A stretch of 64,000 nucleotides of DNA, taken from Leptobacterium sp964389205. Lineage in GTDB: Bacteria > Bacteroidota > Bacteroidia > Flavobacteriales > Flavobacteriaceae. Location: positions 1 to 64,000 of the forward strand of contig CAYMDH010000002.1 of NCBI GenBank assembly GCA_964389205.1, given 5' to 3'. Numbering within the stretch: position 1 is the stretch's first letter; the number at the start of each line of letters is the position of its first letter. Positions 37,207-46,242 of the stretch are shown one piece after another. The notes below the pieces were generated by a model that saw only the letters and a list, made by a program, of their open reading frames with translations, was not told the origin of the DNA and did not search any database. Both the position numbers and the translations under genes were made by a program.

Positions 37207-38217
37207 ATGAATATATTAATAACTGGAGGAGCGGGGTTTATAGGCTCTAATTTTATATCTTTTTTTTTAGATAAAACCTCGAATACTCATGTTATTAATT
37301 TGGATAAACTTACATATGCTGGAACTTTAAAAAACCTTCAAAAAGTACAAGATCATCCTAGATATCATTTCATAGAAGGAGATATATGTGATCAGAAATT
37401 GATTGAAAAACTTTTTAAAGAATACAATATTAAAGGAGTTATTCATTTTGCAGCAGAATCTCATGTTGATAATTCAATAACAGGACCGCAAGCATTTATA
37501 AATACAAATGTTATGGGAACATTTAACCTCTTAGAAGTTGCTAAGCATTATTGGATGGAATCACCATTTAAATATAAAGAAGAATATTTAAATTCTAAGT
37601 TTCACCATATTTCTACAGATGAGGTATATGGATCTCTTGGAGAAGAAGGTCTTTTTAAAGAAACAACGCCTTACGCTCCTAATAGCCCTTATAGTGCTTC
37701 TAAAGCTTCTTCAGATTTTTTAGTACGGAGTTATTTTCATACCTATGGTTTGAATACGGTCACTACTAATTGCTCAAATAATTATGGTCCTAAGCAACAC
37801 GACGAAAAGTTGATTCCTACAATTATTAGAAAAGCATTAAAAGGAGAAGTCATACCTATTTATGGAAAAGGGGAAAACATTAGAGATTGGCTATATGTAG
37901 ACGATCATTGTAGTGGTATTGAATTAGCTTTTGATAAAGGAACTCTAGGGGAAACTTACAATATTGGAGGGAAAAACGAAAAAAACAATTTAGAGGTTGC
38001 TAAAATAATTTGTGATATTTTAGATGAGAAACATGCAAAGAAAACGGGATCTTATAAAGATCAAATAGCTTTTGTAAAAGATAGGCCAGGGCATGATTAT
38101 AGATATGCTATAGATGCTTCTAAAATTGAAAATGAACTTGGTTGGAAAGCATCTGAAGATTTTGAATCTGGAATTAGAAAAACAGTAGCGTGGTATTTTG
38201 AAAAATATAATAATTAG
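37207..38217 (+). CDS. rfbB: dTDP-glucose 4,6-dehydratase
   Basis: The protein has 336 residues. It is an extended short-chain dehydrogenase with NAD-binding ITGGAGFIGSNF at the start and the catalytic pair in YSASKASSD (Tyr-x3-Lys). HISTDEVYGSLG and NNYGPKQHDEKLIPTII are typical RmlB signatures. It makes dTDP-4-keto-6-deoxyglucose, the second step of dTDP-rhamnose synthesis. First of the four adjacent rfb genes. Confidence 0.96.
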   Translation: MNILITGGAGFIGSNFISFFLDKTSNTHVINLDKLTYAGTLKNLQKVQDHPRYHFIEGDICDQKLIEKLFKEYNIKGVIHFAAESHVDNSITGPQAFINTNVMGTFNLLEVAKHYWMESPFKYKEEYLNSKFHHISTDEVYGSLGEEGLFKETTPYAPNSPYSASKASSDFLVRSYFHTYGLNTVTTNCSNNYGPKQHDEKLIPTIIRKALKGEVIPIYGKGENIRDWLYVDDHCSGIELAFDKGTLGETYNIGGKNEKNNLEVAKIICDILDEKHAKKTGSYKDQIAFVKDRPGHDYRYAIDASKIENELGWKASEDFESGIRKTVAWYFEKYNN

Positions 38218-38236
38218 TTTTAATAATTATTAATAG

Positions 38237-39094
38237 ATGAAAGGAATCATACTAGCAGGAGGAACAGGTACACGATTGCACCCATTAACATTGGCTGTAA
38301 GCAAGCAATTAATGCCAGTCTATGACAAGCCAATGATCTATTACCCTCTTTCAACCTTAATGAGTGCGGGAATAAGAGAAATTTTGATTATATCTACTCC
38401 ATCTGATCTACCATTATTTAAAAAACTACTAGGGAACGGTGATAAACTTGGATGTGTATTTGAGTATGCGACCCAAGAAAACCCTAATGGCCTTGCAGAA
38501 GCTTTTATAATAGGAGAAAAGTTTATTGGTAAAGAGAAAGTGGCTTTAATTCTTGGAGATAATATATTTTACGGATCTGGGCTGTCTAAGTTATTACAAA
38601 AAAATAATGACCCTCAAGGTGGTATTATTTACGCGTATCATGTGCAAAAACCGCAACGATACGGAGTTGTAGAATTTGATGATAAAAAAAACGTGCTGTC
38701 TATAGAAGAGAAACCCGAAAATCCTAAATCTAATTATGCAATTCCTGGGATTTATTTTTTTGATAATGAAGTAATTGACATAGCAAAAAATATCCGACCT
38801 AGTGGAAGAGGAGAATTAGAAATAACAGATGTTAATAAAGTATATTTAGAGAAACAAAACTTAAGTGTTAGGATTTTAGATAGAGGGACGGCTTGGTTAG
38901 ATACAGGTACTTTTGATTCTTTGCAACAAGCATCACAATTTGTTCAAGTTATTGAAGAACGACAGGGCCTTAAAATAGGCTGTATTGAAGAGGTGGCCTA
39001 TATAATGGGATATATAACGAAAGAGCAATTAACTAATTTGGCACAACCACTGTTAAAAAGTGGTTATGGAGCCTATTTACTTCAACTAAAATAA
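38237..39094 (+). CDS. rfbA: Glucose-1-phosphate thymidylyltransferase
   Basis: The protein has 285 residues. The nucleotidyltransferase signature ILAGGTGTRLHPLTLAVSKQ opens the protein, with KPMIYYPLSTLMSAGIREIL and ALILGDNIFYGSG. It makes dTDP-glucose from glucose-1-phosphate and dTTP, step one of the pathway, usually feedback-regulated by dTDP-rhamnose. It sits 19 bp behind rfbB and 11 bp ahead of rfbC. Confidence 0.96.
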   Translation: MKGIILAGGTGTRLHPLTLAVSKQLMPVYDKPMIYYPLSTLMSAGIREILIISTPSDLPLFKKLLGNGDKLGCVFEYATQENPNGLAEAFIIGEKFIGKEKVALILGDNIFYGSGLSKLLQKNNDPQGGIIYAYHVQKPQRYGVVEFDDKKNVLSIEEKPENPKSNYAIPGIYFFDNEVIDIAKNIRPSGRGELEITDVNKVYLEKQNLSVRILDRGTAWLDTGTFDSLQQASQFVQVIEERQGLKIGCIEEVAYIMGYITKEQLTNLAQPLLKSGYGAYLLQLK

Positions 39095-39105
39095 AAAGAG
39101 AATAC

Positions 39106-39651
39106 TTGACTGTAGAAGAAACATATTTATCAGGATGTTATTTATTAAAACCTGAGATTTTCATTGATGAGCGAGGTAGCTTTATAGAGAGTTATAACGA
39201 GTTAGATTTTGAAAGGAAGTTGGGGTTTAAAGGAGCATTTGTTCAAGACAATCTATCTCATTCCAAAAAAGGAGTATTACGAGGGTTTCATTTCCAAGAA
39301 GGAAAGTATGGCCAGGCAAAACTGGTTACAGTAATTAAAGGAGAAATATTAGACGTTGTTGTCGATTTAAGAAAAAAGTCACCAACTTATGGAAAGCATT
39401 ATAAAATAGTTCTTAATGACAAAACTAAATGCCAACTTTATATACCTCGAAACTTTGCTCATGGTTTTTTAGCCTTAAGTGATGAAGTCATTTTTTCATA
39501 TAAATGTGATAATTTTTATCATAAAGAATATGAAAAAGGAATTATTTATAATGATCCAGATTTAGCGATAGACTGGGGGTATAAAAAAGAAGAAGTTATT
39601 GTATCAGATAAAGATAAGAGGTTGCCTATATTCAAAGATTTCATCAAATGA
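39106..39651 (+). CDS. rfbC: dTDP-4-dehydrorhamnose 3,5-epimerase (TTG start)
   Basis: The protein has 181 residues. A cupin-type RmlC fold is indicated by IFIDERGSFIESYNE, the catalytic-His region GVLRGFHFQEG, KGEILDVVVDLRK and IPRNFAHGFLALSD. No ATG lies in frame before the conserved N-terminus and none lies inside the gene, so the TTG at 39106 is the only reasonable start. The stop overlaps rfbD by 4 bp. Confidence 0.93.
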   Translation: MTVEETYLSGCYLLKPEIFIDERGSFIESYNELDFERKLGFKGAFVQDNLSHSKKGVLRGFHFQEGKYGQAKLVTVIKGEILDVVVDLRKKSPTYGKHYKIVLNDKTKCQLYIPRNFAHGFLALSDEVIFSYKCDNFYHKEYEKGIIYNDPDLAIDWGYKKEEVIVSDKDKRLPIFKDFIK

Positions 39652-40424
39652 AAAAAATACTAATAACTGGAAGTAATGGTCAGTTGGGGATGAGTATTCA
39701 AAAGATTGAAAAAGAATATTTAGATCTTCGTTTTGAATTTACAACATCAAAAGTATTAGACATTACGGAAGAAAAAAATGTAGCTTCTTTTTTTAAAGAA
39801 AACAACTTTGATTATTGTGTAAACTGTGCTGCCTACACTAATGTAGAGCAGGCAGAGAAATCTCCTGAAGAAGCTTTTAGTGTAAATGCAGAGGGTGCTA
39901 AGAATTTGGCAACTGCTTGCAAAAAGAATAAAATCACTTTAATCCATATTTCTACAGATTATGTTTTTGATGGTAAAAAACGAAAGCCTTATACCGTAAA
40001 TGATATCCCTAACCCCATTAATGAATATGGAAAGTCTAAACTAAAAGGAGAAAATCATATTAAAGAGATCTTAAATGATTTTTTTATAGTTAGAACATCG
40101 TGGTTATACAATAAAGAATCTGGGCATAATTTTTATAGAACAATTTTAAAGAAGGCTACAACCGAAACCAAATTAACCATTACAGATCAGCAAACAGGTT
40201 GCCCCACACACACAGATAATTTAGCACACTTTATACTAGGCATAATTACATTAGAAAATATAAATTATGGAATTTATCATTATACAGATAATAACCCTAT
40301 GACGTGGTTTGATTTTGCATATAAGATTCTGGAAGAAAATAAAATGTTAGATAAAGTAGCACTTGAAAAAGGCAACAATTATCGTACTTTTGCCGCTAGA
40401 CCAACCTATTCAGTTTTAATATAA
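39648..40424 (+). CDS. rfbD: dTDP-4-dehydrorhamnose reductase, C-terminus lost
   Basis: The protein has 258 residues, short of the usual 280-290. NADPH-binding LITGSNGQLGMSI, the substrate site YVFDGKKRKPY and the catalytic YGKSKLKGE are intact. The frame ends right after RPTYSVLI. The next bases, read after a 2-base shift, would give NHKITNTF, which resembles the conserved family tail. The remaining tail is absent and the first Wzy-like gene begins at once. So the end appears both frame-disrupted and cut by a junction. It may retain partial activity, but the last step of dTDP-rhamnose synthesis is in doubt. Confidence 0.88.
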   Translation: MKKILITGSNGQLGMSIQKIEKEYLDLRFEFTTSKVLDITEEKNVASFFKENNFDYCVNCAAYTNVEQAEKSPEEAFSVNAEGAKNLATACKKNKITLIHISTDYVFDGKKRKPYTVNDIPNPINEYGKSKLKGENHIKEILNDFFIVRTSWLYNKESGHNFYRTILKKATTETKLTITDQQTGCPTHTDNLAHFILGIITLENINYGIYHYTDNNPMTWFDFAYKILEENKMLDKVALEKGNNYRTFAARPTYSVLI

Positions 40425-40450
40425 ATCATAAAATTACAAACACCTTTTTT

Positions 40451-41671
40451 ATGGGTTTAATAGAAAAATTAAAAAAAATAAATTACGACAATGTGATTTA
40501 TTTTAGCTTACTTCTTTTTAGTTTTTCATTAGGGTTTGGGCATATAAAAACCACAGCTAAAGCACTTTTTCTTTTAGCAATTTTATCATTGTTTCGATTT
40601 AAGAGATATCGAAAAATTGAACGAAAAGATTTTCGTTTTCAGTATTATTTGTTTTTTATTTTCTTTTTTATAATAACAATCTTCTCCATTATCTATGATG
40701 AAACTAGTATTATATCTAAAAACCTTTCGCTTATTTTATTTCCTATCGTCATTGGTATTATTAATAAAGATTTATTTAATAAAAAGACAGAATATAGAAG
40801 CTATATAGCATTGACTTTCTCTTTAGGACTTATAGCTTACCCTTTGCTTGTAATTATTTATTATATGGTTAGCAAAGCACCTGTAGAAACAGGAGTAGCG
40901 TTAAACATATTCAGTCTGTATGAAATAAAAAGAGCACTATTTACCAAAAATGATTTAGGATTGTATTTCCATAATGTTTACTATTCCAGTTATAGTATTT
41001 TTTCAATCACATTATTATTTCTCATTTCTTTTAAAAATAGATTGATTGAAAGATATAAGTATGTGTTGATATTTTTTCACATTCTATTAATATTCATTGC
41101 AGCTGCTAGGCTGCCAATTTTTATAGGCTTTTTGGTTTTTGGAATCCTAACATTTATGAAAATAAAAAGCACAAAAAAAAGAATCATATTACTACTGTCT
41201 ATAATTTTAGTAAGCACGTTTACATTTACTAAGTATAAATACATAAGGTATAAGTTTGTAAAAGATCTTCCGATAGCTTTTGAAAGAAGAATAAATGTTT
41301 GGACTAATTCAATAGAGTGTATTAAAGAAAATCCATTTGGGAACGGGATAAAAGGCTTTCATAATTGTTTATATGAGAAGAATCTTTATTCCTTTTCAGG
41401 AGATGAAAAAACGAGCAAAGTAAATGCTCATAATCAATATTTAAATTATTTTGGCGGATATGGAATCTTGGGAATTTTATTTTTTCTTTTCTTGCTAACT
41501 TATTTGATAGCGATTGCAATTAAAAATAAAAATGATATTGTTACAATATTGTTAATCATACTATTTTTAAGTTTTTTGACAGAAAGCTGGCTTCAACGCC
41601 AATATGGCCTTGTCTTTTTTATGTTTTTTATAACTATTTTTTCTTTAGAAGATGAGAAGTCTATCACATAA
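40451..41671 (+). CDS. O-antigen polymerase/ligase-like membrane protein (Wzy-like 1)
   Basis: The protein has 406 residues with about 10-12 hydrophobic segments and a larger periplasmic loop in the C-terminal half (FERRINVWTNSIECIKENPFG, then NAHNQYLNYFGGYGILG). This loop pattern is typical of Wzy/WaaL family proteins, with NAHNQYLNYFG matching their conserved region. It polymerises or ligates lipid-linked oligosaccharide. The end overlaps the Wzx-like gene by 20 bp. Confidence 0.82.
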   Translation: MGLIEKLKKINYDNVIYFSLLLFSFSLGFGHIKTTAKALFLLAILSLFRFKRYRKIERKDFRFQYYLFFIFFFIITIFSIIYDETSIISKNLSLILFPIVIGIINKDLFNKKTEYRSYIALTFSLGLIAYPLLVIIYYMVSKAPVETGVALNIFSLYEIKRALFTKNDLGLYFHNVYYSSYSIFSITLLFLISFKNRLIERYKYVLIFFHILLIFIAAARLPIFIGFLVFGILTFMKIKSTKKRIILLLSIILVSTFTFTKYKYIRYKFVKDLPIAFERRINVWTNSIECIKENPFGNGIKGFHNCLYEKNLYSFSGDEKTSKVNAHNQYLNYFGGYGILGILFFLFLLTYLIAIAIKNKNDIVTILLIILFLSFLTESWLQRQYGLVFFMFFITIFSLEDEKSIT

Positions 41672-43157
41672 TATTATATACAACCTTTTAGGAAATATTT
41701 TCGTTGTATTGTTCAACGTTCTTTTGCTTCCTGTAGTTTTTAATGTTTTAGGTTCAGAATCTGCTGGTGTTATTAGTATTTATAGTTCTATTTGGCCTGT
41801 TTTAGCTTTTTTTGATTTAGGCTTTGGTTTATTAGTTAATAGAGAAATATCAAGAGAAATATCATTAAATAAAAATATCGATAAAGTAAGAAGTCTAATA
41901 TTTACTTTAGAAATTATATATTGGATTATAGGAATTGTAATTACACTAATTATTGTAATCTTAGCTCCAGCAATTAGTAAATATTGGTTAACTCCAATAG
42001 ATTTTACTACAGAAGAATTAGTTTTTTTTATAAGATTAATAGCTATCTCAATTTTCTTTCGTTGGCCTATTTCTTTTTATTTTAACCTCAATTCCGGACT
42101 TCAAAACTTGGTTAAATTTAACATAGTTAAGATTGTAGTATTTGTTCTTTTAACAATAAGCTTGTATGTGTTAATTATAAATTTTGAATATAAAATAGGA
42201 GACTATTTGGTTATTATATTAGCCTCAAATGCACTATTAGTTTTTTCCTATTTGTTCTTATTTAAGAGAGTAATAGGGTTTCGTAAAAGCACCAAATGGA
42301 ACATTAGAGGTTTAAAAGGGCATATGGCCTATTCCTTTGGCTCGATGTCTATATCTGTTCTAACTGTTTTTTTATTGCAAACGGATAAATTTTTTCTAAG
42401 CAAAACAGGAAGCTTAGCAGATTTTGGTCTTTATACAGTTCTCTTCTCTTTAGCTTTTGGTATTGTTCAGTTTATATATCCTTTATCTACTGCTTTTTTT
42501 CCAAAAATTAATGAGTTATTAGTAAAAAAAAATAAAGAGAAACTATATTCGAGTGTTCAGAATGTTTCAACTTGGATTGCAGTTATTTCTTTAACTTATT
42601 TTACAATGTTTGCTTCTTTTAGCTATGAGATTCTTGAGATATGGATTGGAAAATCTAACAATAGTGATATGGAATTATTATTGATTGTGCTGGTTTTAGG
42701 AACTGTCTTGTATTCACTATCCCAGGTTCCATATTTATTAGAATCTGCTATGGGAAAAGTAAAAGTTGTCACAAAATATTTTTTAATCTTAAATGCGGTA
42801 TATTTTGGAGCTTTATTTTTTTTAATTAAGTACTTAAACCTTGTTGGAGTATCAATTTCTTTTTCTATAATAGTATTTTTATATTTCCTAGGAGGCTTTT
42901 TTTTACACAAAAGAAATGTTGGATTGAACAAGGCATATTCATGGATATTAATGATTATCAAAAACAGTATTTTGTCATTAATTTTGTTTTTCCTTTTTAA
43001 GACATTTAAATTAATTGGAATATCTAAATTTTATATGATTATTGAAATGGGGTTTGCTACATTAATATGCTTTTGTTTATTTGTTTTTTTTAATACAAAC
43101 ACAAGAAACACTTTTTTAACTAAGTTTTTTGCAATAGTAAAAAAGTCAAAAAATTAA
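41652..43157 (+). CDS. Wzx-like polysaccharide flippase
   Basis: The protein has 501 residues with about 12-14 membrane segments throughout. The N-terminus NLLGNIFVVLFNVLLLPVVF and the segment FDLGFGLLVNREISREISL are typical of MATE/MOP-superfamily polysaccharide exporters. It moves undecaprenyl-linked oligosaccharide across the inner membrane. It overlaps the preceding polymerase gene by 20 bp and is followed by a 101-bp gap before asnB. Confidence 0.87.
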   Translation: MRSLSHNIIYNLLGNIFVVLFNVLLLPVVFNVLGSESAGVISIYSSIWPVLAFFDLGFGLLVNREISREISLNKNIDKVRSLIFTLEIIYWIIGIVITLIIVILAPAISKYWLTPIDFTTEELVFFIRLIAISIFFRWPISFYFNLNSGLQNLVKFNIVKIVVFVLLTISLYVLIINFEYKIGDYLVIILASNALLVFSYLFLFKRVIGFRKSTKWNIRGLKGHMAYSFGSMSISVLTVFLLQTDKFFLSKTGSLADFGLYTVLFSLAFGIVQFIYPLSTAFFPKINELLVKKNKEKLYSSVQNVSTWIAVISLTYFTMFASFSYEILEIWIGKSNNSDMELLLIVLVLGTVLYSLSQVPYLLESAMGKVKVVTKYFLILNAVYFGALFFLIKYLNLVGVSISFSIIVFLYFLGGFFLHKRNVGLNKAYSWILMIIKNSILSLILFFLFKTFKLIGISKFYMIIEMGFATLICFCLFVFFNTNTRNTFLTKFFAIVKKSKN

Positions 43158-43258
43158 TAATGCTTTTAGTTCATATTAATGATAAATAAATCTCACTTTT
43201 ATATTGGTAAATAGTCAACAATCAATTAAGAATAAAAAACGTTAAAAATAAAAGGTAA

Positions 43259-45067
43259 ATGTGTGGAATTTACGGATCGACAAAAATATATAACAATGAT
43301 ATTATTTCTAAAAAATTGGCAATTGCTAATTTTAGAGGCCCTGACTATTCTGAATTCAAAAAAATAGACAGTACTGTTGTTTTAGGTCACAATAGATTAA
43401 GTATTATAGATCTAGATCCTAGATCGAATCAACCCTTTTTTTTCAATGATATTAGCATTGTTTTTAATGGCGAAATATACAATTATCTTACTTTAAAAGA
43501 TGAGCTATTTAAAAAAGGATACATTTTCAAAACAGATTCTGATACAGAAGTAATATGTGCTGCTTATAAAGAATATGGTAATAAATGTGTTGATCATTTA
43601 ATAGGAATGTTCTCATTTGTTATCTATGATAAAAGCAAAAACCTACTTTTTGGCTCTAGAGATCGTTTGGGTCAAAAACCTTTTTATTATTACCTAAATG
43701 ATACAGATTTTGAATTTGCATCAAACCTAAAACAAATAGAGATCGCAAATAATTTAGAGTTAGACCCAAACACTTGTATAAATTATTTTCATTTTGGATA
43801 TTTTGTAGATCCACAAACCCCCTATAAAAATGTATATAAACTTAAACCGGGTCATAGCTTTGAGTTTAAACTAGATTCAAGAGAATTAAATACATGGGAA
43901 TATTGGGACTGTAAAACAGTAAAACCTTTTTTAGGTAATTATCAAGAAGCAAAAGAAGCACTTAAAAAGCTATTGCTGGATGCTGTAAAAATAAGATTAC
44001 AGGCAGATGTACCTTTAGGATTATTTTTATCTGGAGGAGTAGATTCTTCTTTGATAACAGCATTAGCTAGTAAATCTTCGGGAAAAGTAGATACATTTTC
44101 CATTAAATTTCTTGAAAAAGAATACGATGAAAGTAAATGGAGCAAGGAAATAGCAGAATACCTAGGTACAGAACACCATGTTTTTACATGTGATATGAAC
44201 TCAGGTCTGGATTTGGTTAATAATTTCTATAAATATTATGACGAGCCATTTGCAGACGTTTCTTCATTGCCATCAATGCTTTTGTCAAATGAAGTTAGAA
44301 AAAGCGTTACAGTCGCTTTAACAGGAGATGGAGCAGATGAGTTATTTCTTGGCTATGATAGATACAAATGGATTCAGTCTATGAAGCCAGTATATAACAT
44401 TCCTTATTTTTTAAGAAAAGGAATTTCATCAGTTTTACAGAACGTTCCTAACTATAAATTTAGAATGTTAGCTAAAGGTGCTGGGTACAGAAATTTAAAC
44501 GAACTGTATTTTAAGATGGTAACGACACTTAAAACAGAGTTTATTAAAAAAGATGTTTCTCCAGAATATATGGATGTATATAATGGATATTTATTAAAGA
44601 AAAACCTATTAAATGATTGTTCTTTTTTAGACACAAAAGTATATTTGAATTCAGATATAAATACGAAAGTAGATCGAGCTAGTATGGCGTACTCTTTAGA
44701 AACAAGATCTCCATTTATGGATCATAGAGTAGCCGAGTTTGCAAGATCATTACCACTAGAATATAAATATAAAAATGGTACGCTTAAACACATTCTAAAA
44801 GACATATTACATGATTATGTGCCTAAAGAATTATTTGACAGACCCAAAAAAGGCTTTAGCGTTCCATTAGAATATTGGTTAAAAAAAGAATTAAAACCTA
44901 TGGTTCTTGAAAACTTTAATTTATTTAAAACGCTTGATTTTGATTTTATTAATTTTGATGTAGCTGAGAAAATGATACATGCATTTTATGAAGGAAAAGA
45001 AAATAATAAAGTAGAAATTTGGAGAATCTTTATGTTTATGGAATGGTATCGAAAAACGCAACAATAA
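43259..45067 (+). CDS. asnB: Asparagine synthase (glutamine-hydrolysing)-family amidotransferase
   Basis: The protein has 602 residues. The N-terminus MCGIYGS gives Cys2 as the glutaminase nucleophile, supported by IVFNGEIYNY and the later FGSRDRLGQKPFYYY. The PP-loop LFLSGGVDSSLITALAS marks the synthetase domain, with LTGDGADELFLGYDRY. Family members make asparagine or amidate sugar uronic acids in surface polysaccharides; the location in this locus favours the latter, but this is inference. The 3' end overlaps the next gene by 25 bp. Confidence 0.9.
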   Translation: MCGIYGSTKIYNNDIISKKLAIANFRGPDYSEFKKIDSTVVLGHNRLSIIDLDPRSNQPFFFNDISIVFNGEIYNYLTLKDELFKKGYIFKTDSDTEVICAAYKEYGNKCVDHLIGMFSFVIYDKSKNLLFGSRDRLGQKPFYYYLNDTDFEFASNLKQIEIANNLELDPNTCINYFHFGYFVDPQTPYKNVYKLKPGHSFEFKLDSRELNTWEYWDCKTVKPFLGNYQEAKEALKKLLLDAVKIRLQADVPLGLFLSGGVDSSLITALASKSSGKVDTFSIKFLEKEYDESKWSKEIAEYLGTEHHVFTCDMNSGLDLVNNFYKYYDEPFADVSSLPSMLLSNEVRKSVTVALTGDGADELFLGYDRYKWIQSMKPVYNIPYFLRKGISSVLQNVPNYKFRMLAKGAGYRNLNELYFKMVTTLKTEFIKKDVSPEYMDVYNGYLLKKNLLNDCSFLDTKVYLNSDINTKVDRASMAYSLETRSPFMDHRVAEFARSLPLEYKYKNGTLKHILKDILHDYVPKELFDRPKKGFSVPLEYWLKKELKPMVLENFNLFKTLDFDFINFDVAEKMIHAFYEGKENNKVEIWRIFMFMEWYRKTQQ

Positions 45068-46242
45068 AAATTTCTGTAATTGGAATTATTAGCTTTATAA
45101 TTCTTTTATTAGGATCTTTAAGAAGTTATTATTTTATACACTTAGGGGGGATGAGGCTTTTCGTTTTATCTTCTTTTTTACTTCTTTTACTTCTTTTGCC
45201 TATCTATAAATTAGACAAGAAATTTTTAATCCTGATTATGGGTTTAATCTCAATCTGTTTAGTGAATATTGCACTTTCTTTTATAATATCAGAAGATTTT
45301 AATCCACACTATTTCTCTTATGTAGGAATTATTATTGCCCCAATTTATGGCTTAATGTTTTTTAGCTTTTTTAAAAATAAAAGAGAATTATTATATAAAT
45401 GTTTAAGAGTTATATTGATATTTCATTTATTTGGGTTTCTGTCACAAATGGCAGCCTTTTATATTTTCGGTTTTAGAATAGATTATTTAAATTTTTTAAC
45501 GGGAGAAGAACAAAGAGTTATCGGAGGAGTTTTTTCTGAAGACACCAATATTAGAGGGACTGGGTTTTTTAATGAGCCAGCAAGTTATGGATTGTATACG
45601 GTATCGATGATTTTTGTTTTACTTATTTATAAAACAAAAATAGATTTTCTTATTGCCATAGCATCTCTAAGTGTTCTTTTATCTTTTAGTGCTTCTGGCG
45701 TTATATTTTTGACAATTATTTTAGCAATTATTTTTTATAAAATAATTTTTACTAGAAAAAACATCATTAGATTTTTACTTCTTATTGTAGTGGCTGCATT
45801 AGCTTATGAATTTTGGATAAAAACATTTTTCGATACAAATGTTCTTAATTTCTTTTTTGATAAAATAGTTAATTTTAAAAATTCGTACTCATATCAAACC
45901 AGAATAGGAAGTTTTCTTAATGATTTTAGTGATCTTTCTACAAAATTTAAAATTTTTGGAACGGGTATGGGGAATAGAATTTTAGAAGAAAATTTAGGAT
46001 CCTTTTACAGTAAAATAACCATTCAAATGGGAATTGTATTTACAACTTTAATTTATTTGTTTTTCCTTTTGAAGTTTTTTGTATTTAAGGTTAGCATTCG
46101 AAGTATCATGATAATGGCTCTTTTAGGCCTTAGCACATATAATATAAATCATATAGTAATGTGGTACTTTTTAGCAATAGTTTTAATTTTTGAAAGCTCA
46201 ATTAAGCATGAAGATAGTTCATTTGATTCTAGGATTAGGTAG
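45043..46242 (+). CDS. O-antigen polymerase-like membrane protein (Wzy-like 2)
   Basis: The protein has about 399 residues from ATG 45043; a TTG at 45019 is less likely. There are about ten hydrophobic helices, an NEPASYG motif (FFNEPASYGLYTVSMIFVLL) and a long loop before SYQTRIGSFLNDFSDLSTKF. The pattern fits EpsG/Wzy-like polymerases. A second such protein in the same locus may be a ligase or may make a second polymer. It overlaps asnB by 25 bp and the GT4 gene by 35 bp. Confidence 0.75.
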   Translation: MVSKNATIKISVIGIISFIILLLGSLRSYYFIHLGGMRLFVLSSFLLLLLLLPIYKLDKKFLILIMGLISICLVNIALSFIISEDFNPHYFSYVGIIIAPIYGLMFFSFFKNKRELLYKCLRVILIFHLFGFLSQMAAFYIFGFRIDYLNFLTGEEQRVIGGVFSEDTNIRGTGFFNEPASYGLYTVSMIFVLLIYKTKIDFLIAIASLSVLLSFSASGVIFLTIILAIIFYKIIFTRKNIIRFLLLIVVAALAYEFWIKTFFDTNVLNFFFDKIVNFKNSYSYQTRIGSFLNDFSDLSTKFKIFGTGMGNRILEENLGSFYSKITIQMGIVFTTLIYLFFLLKFFVFKVSIRSIMIMALLGLSTYNINHIVMWYFLAIVLIFESSIKHEDSSFDSRIR

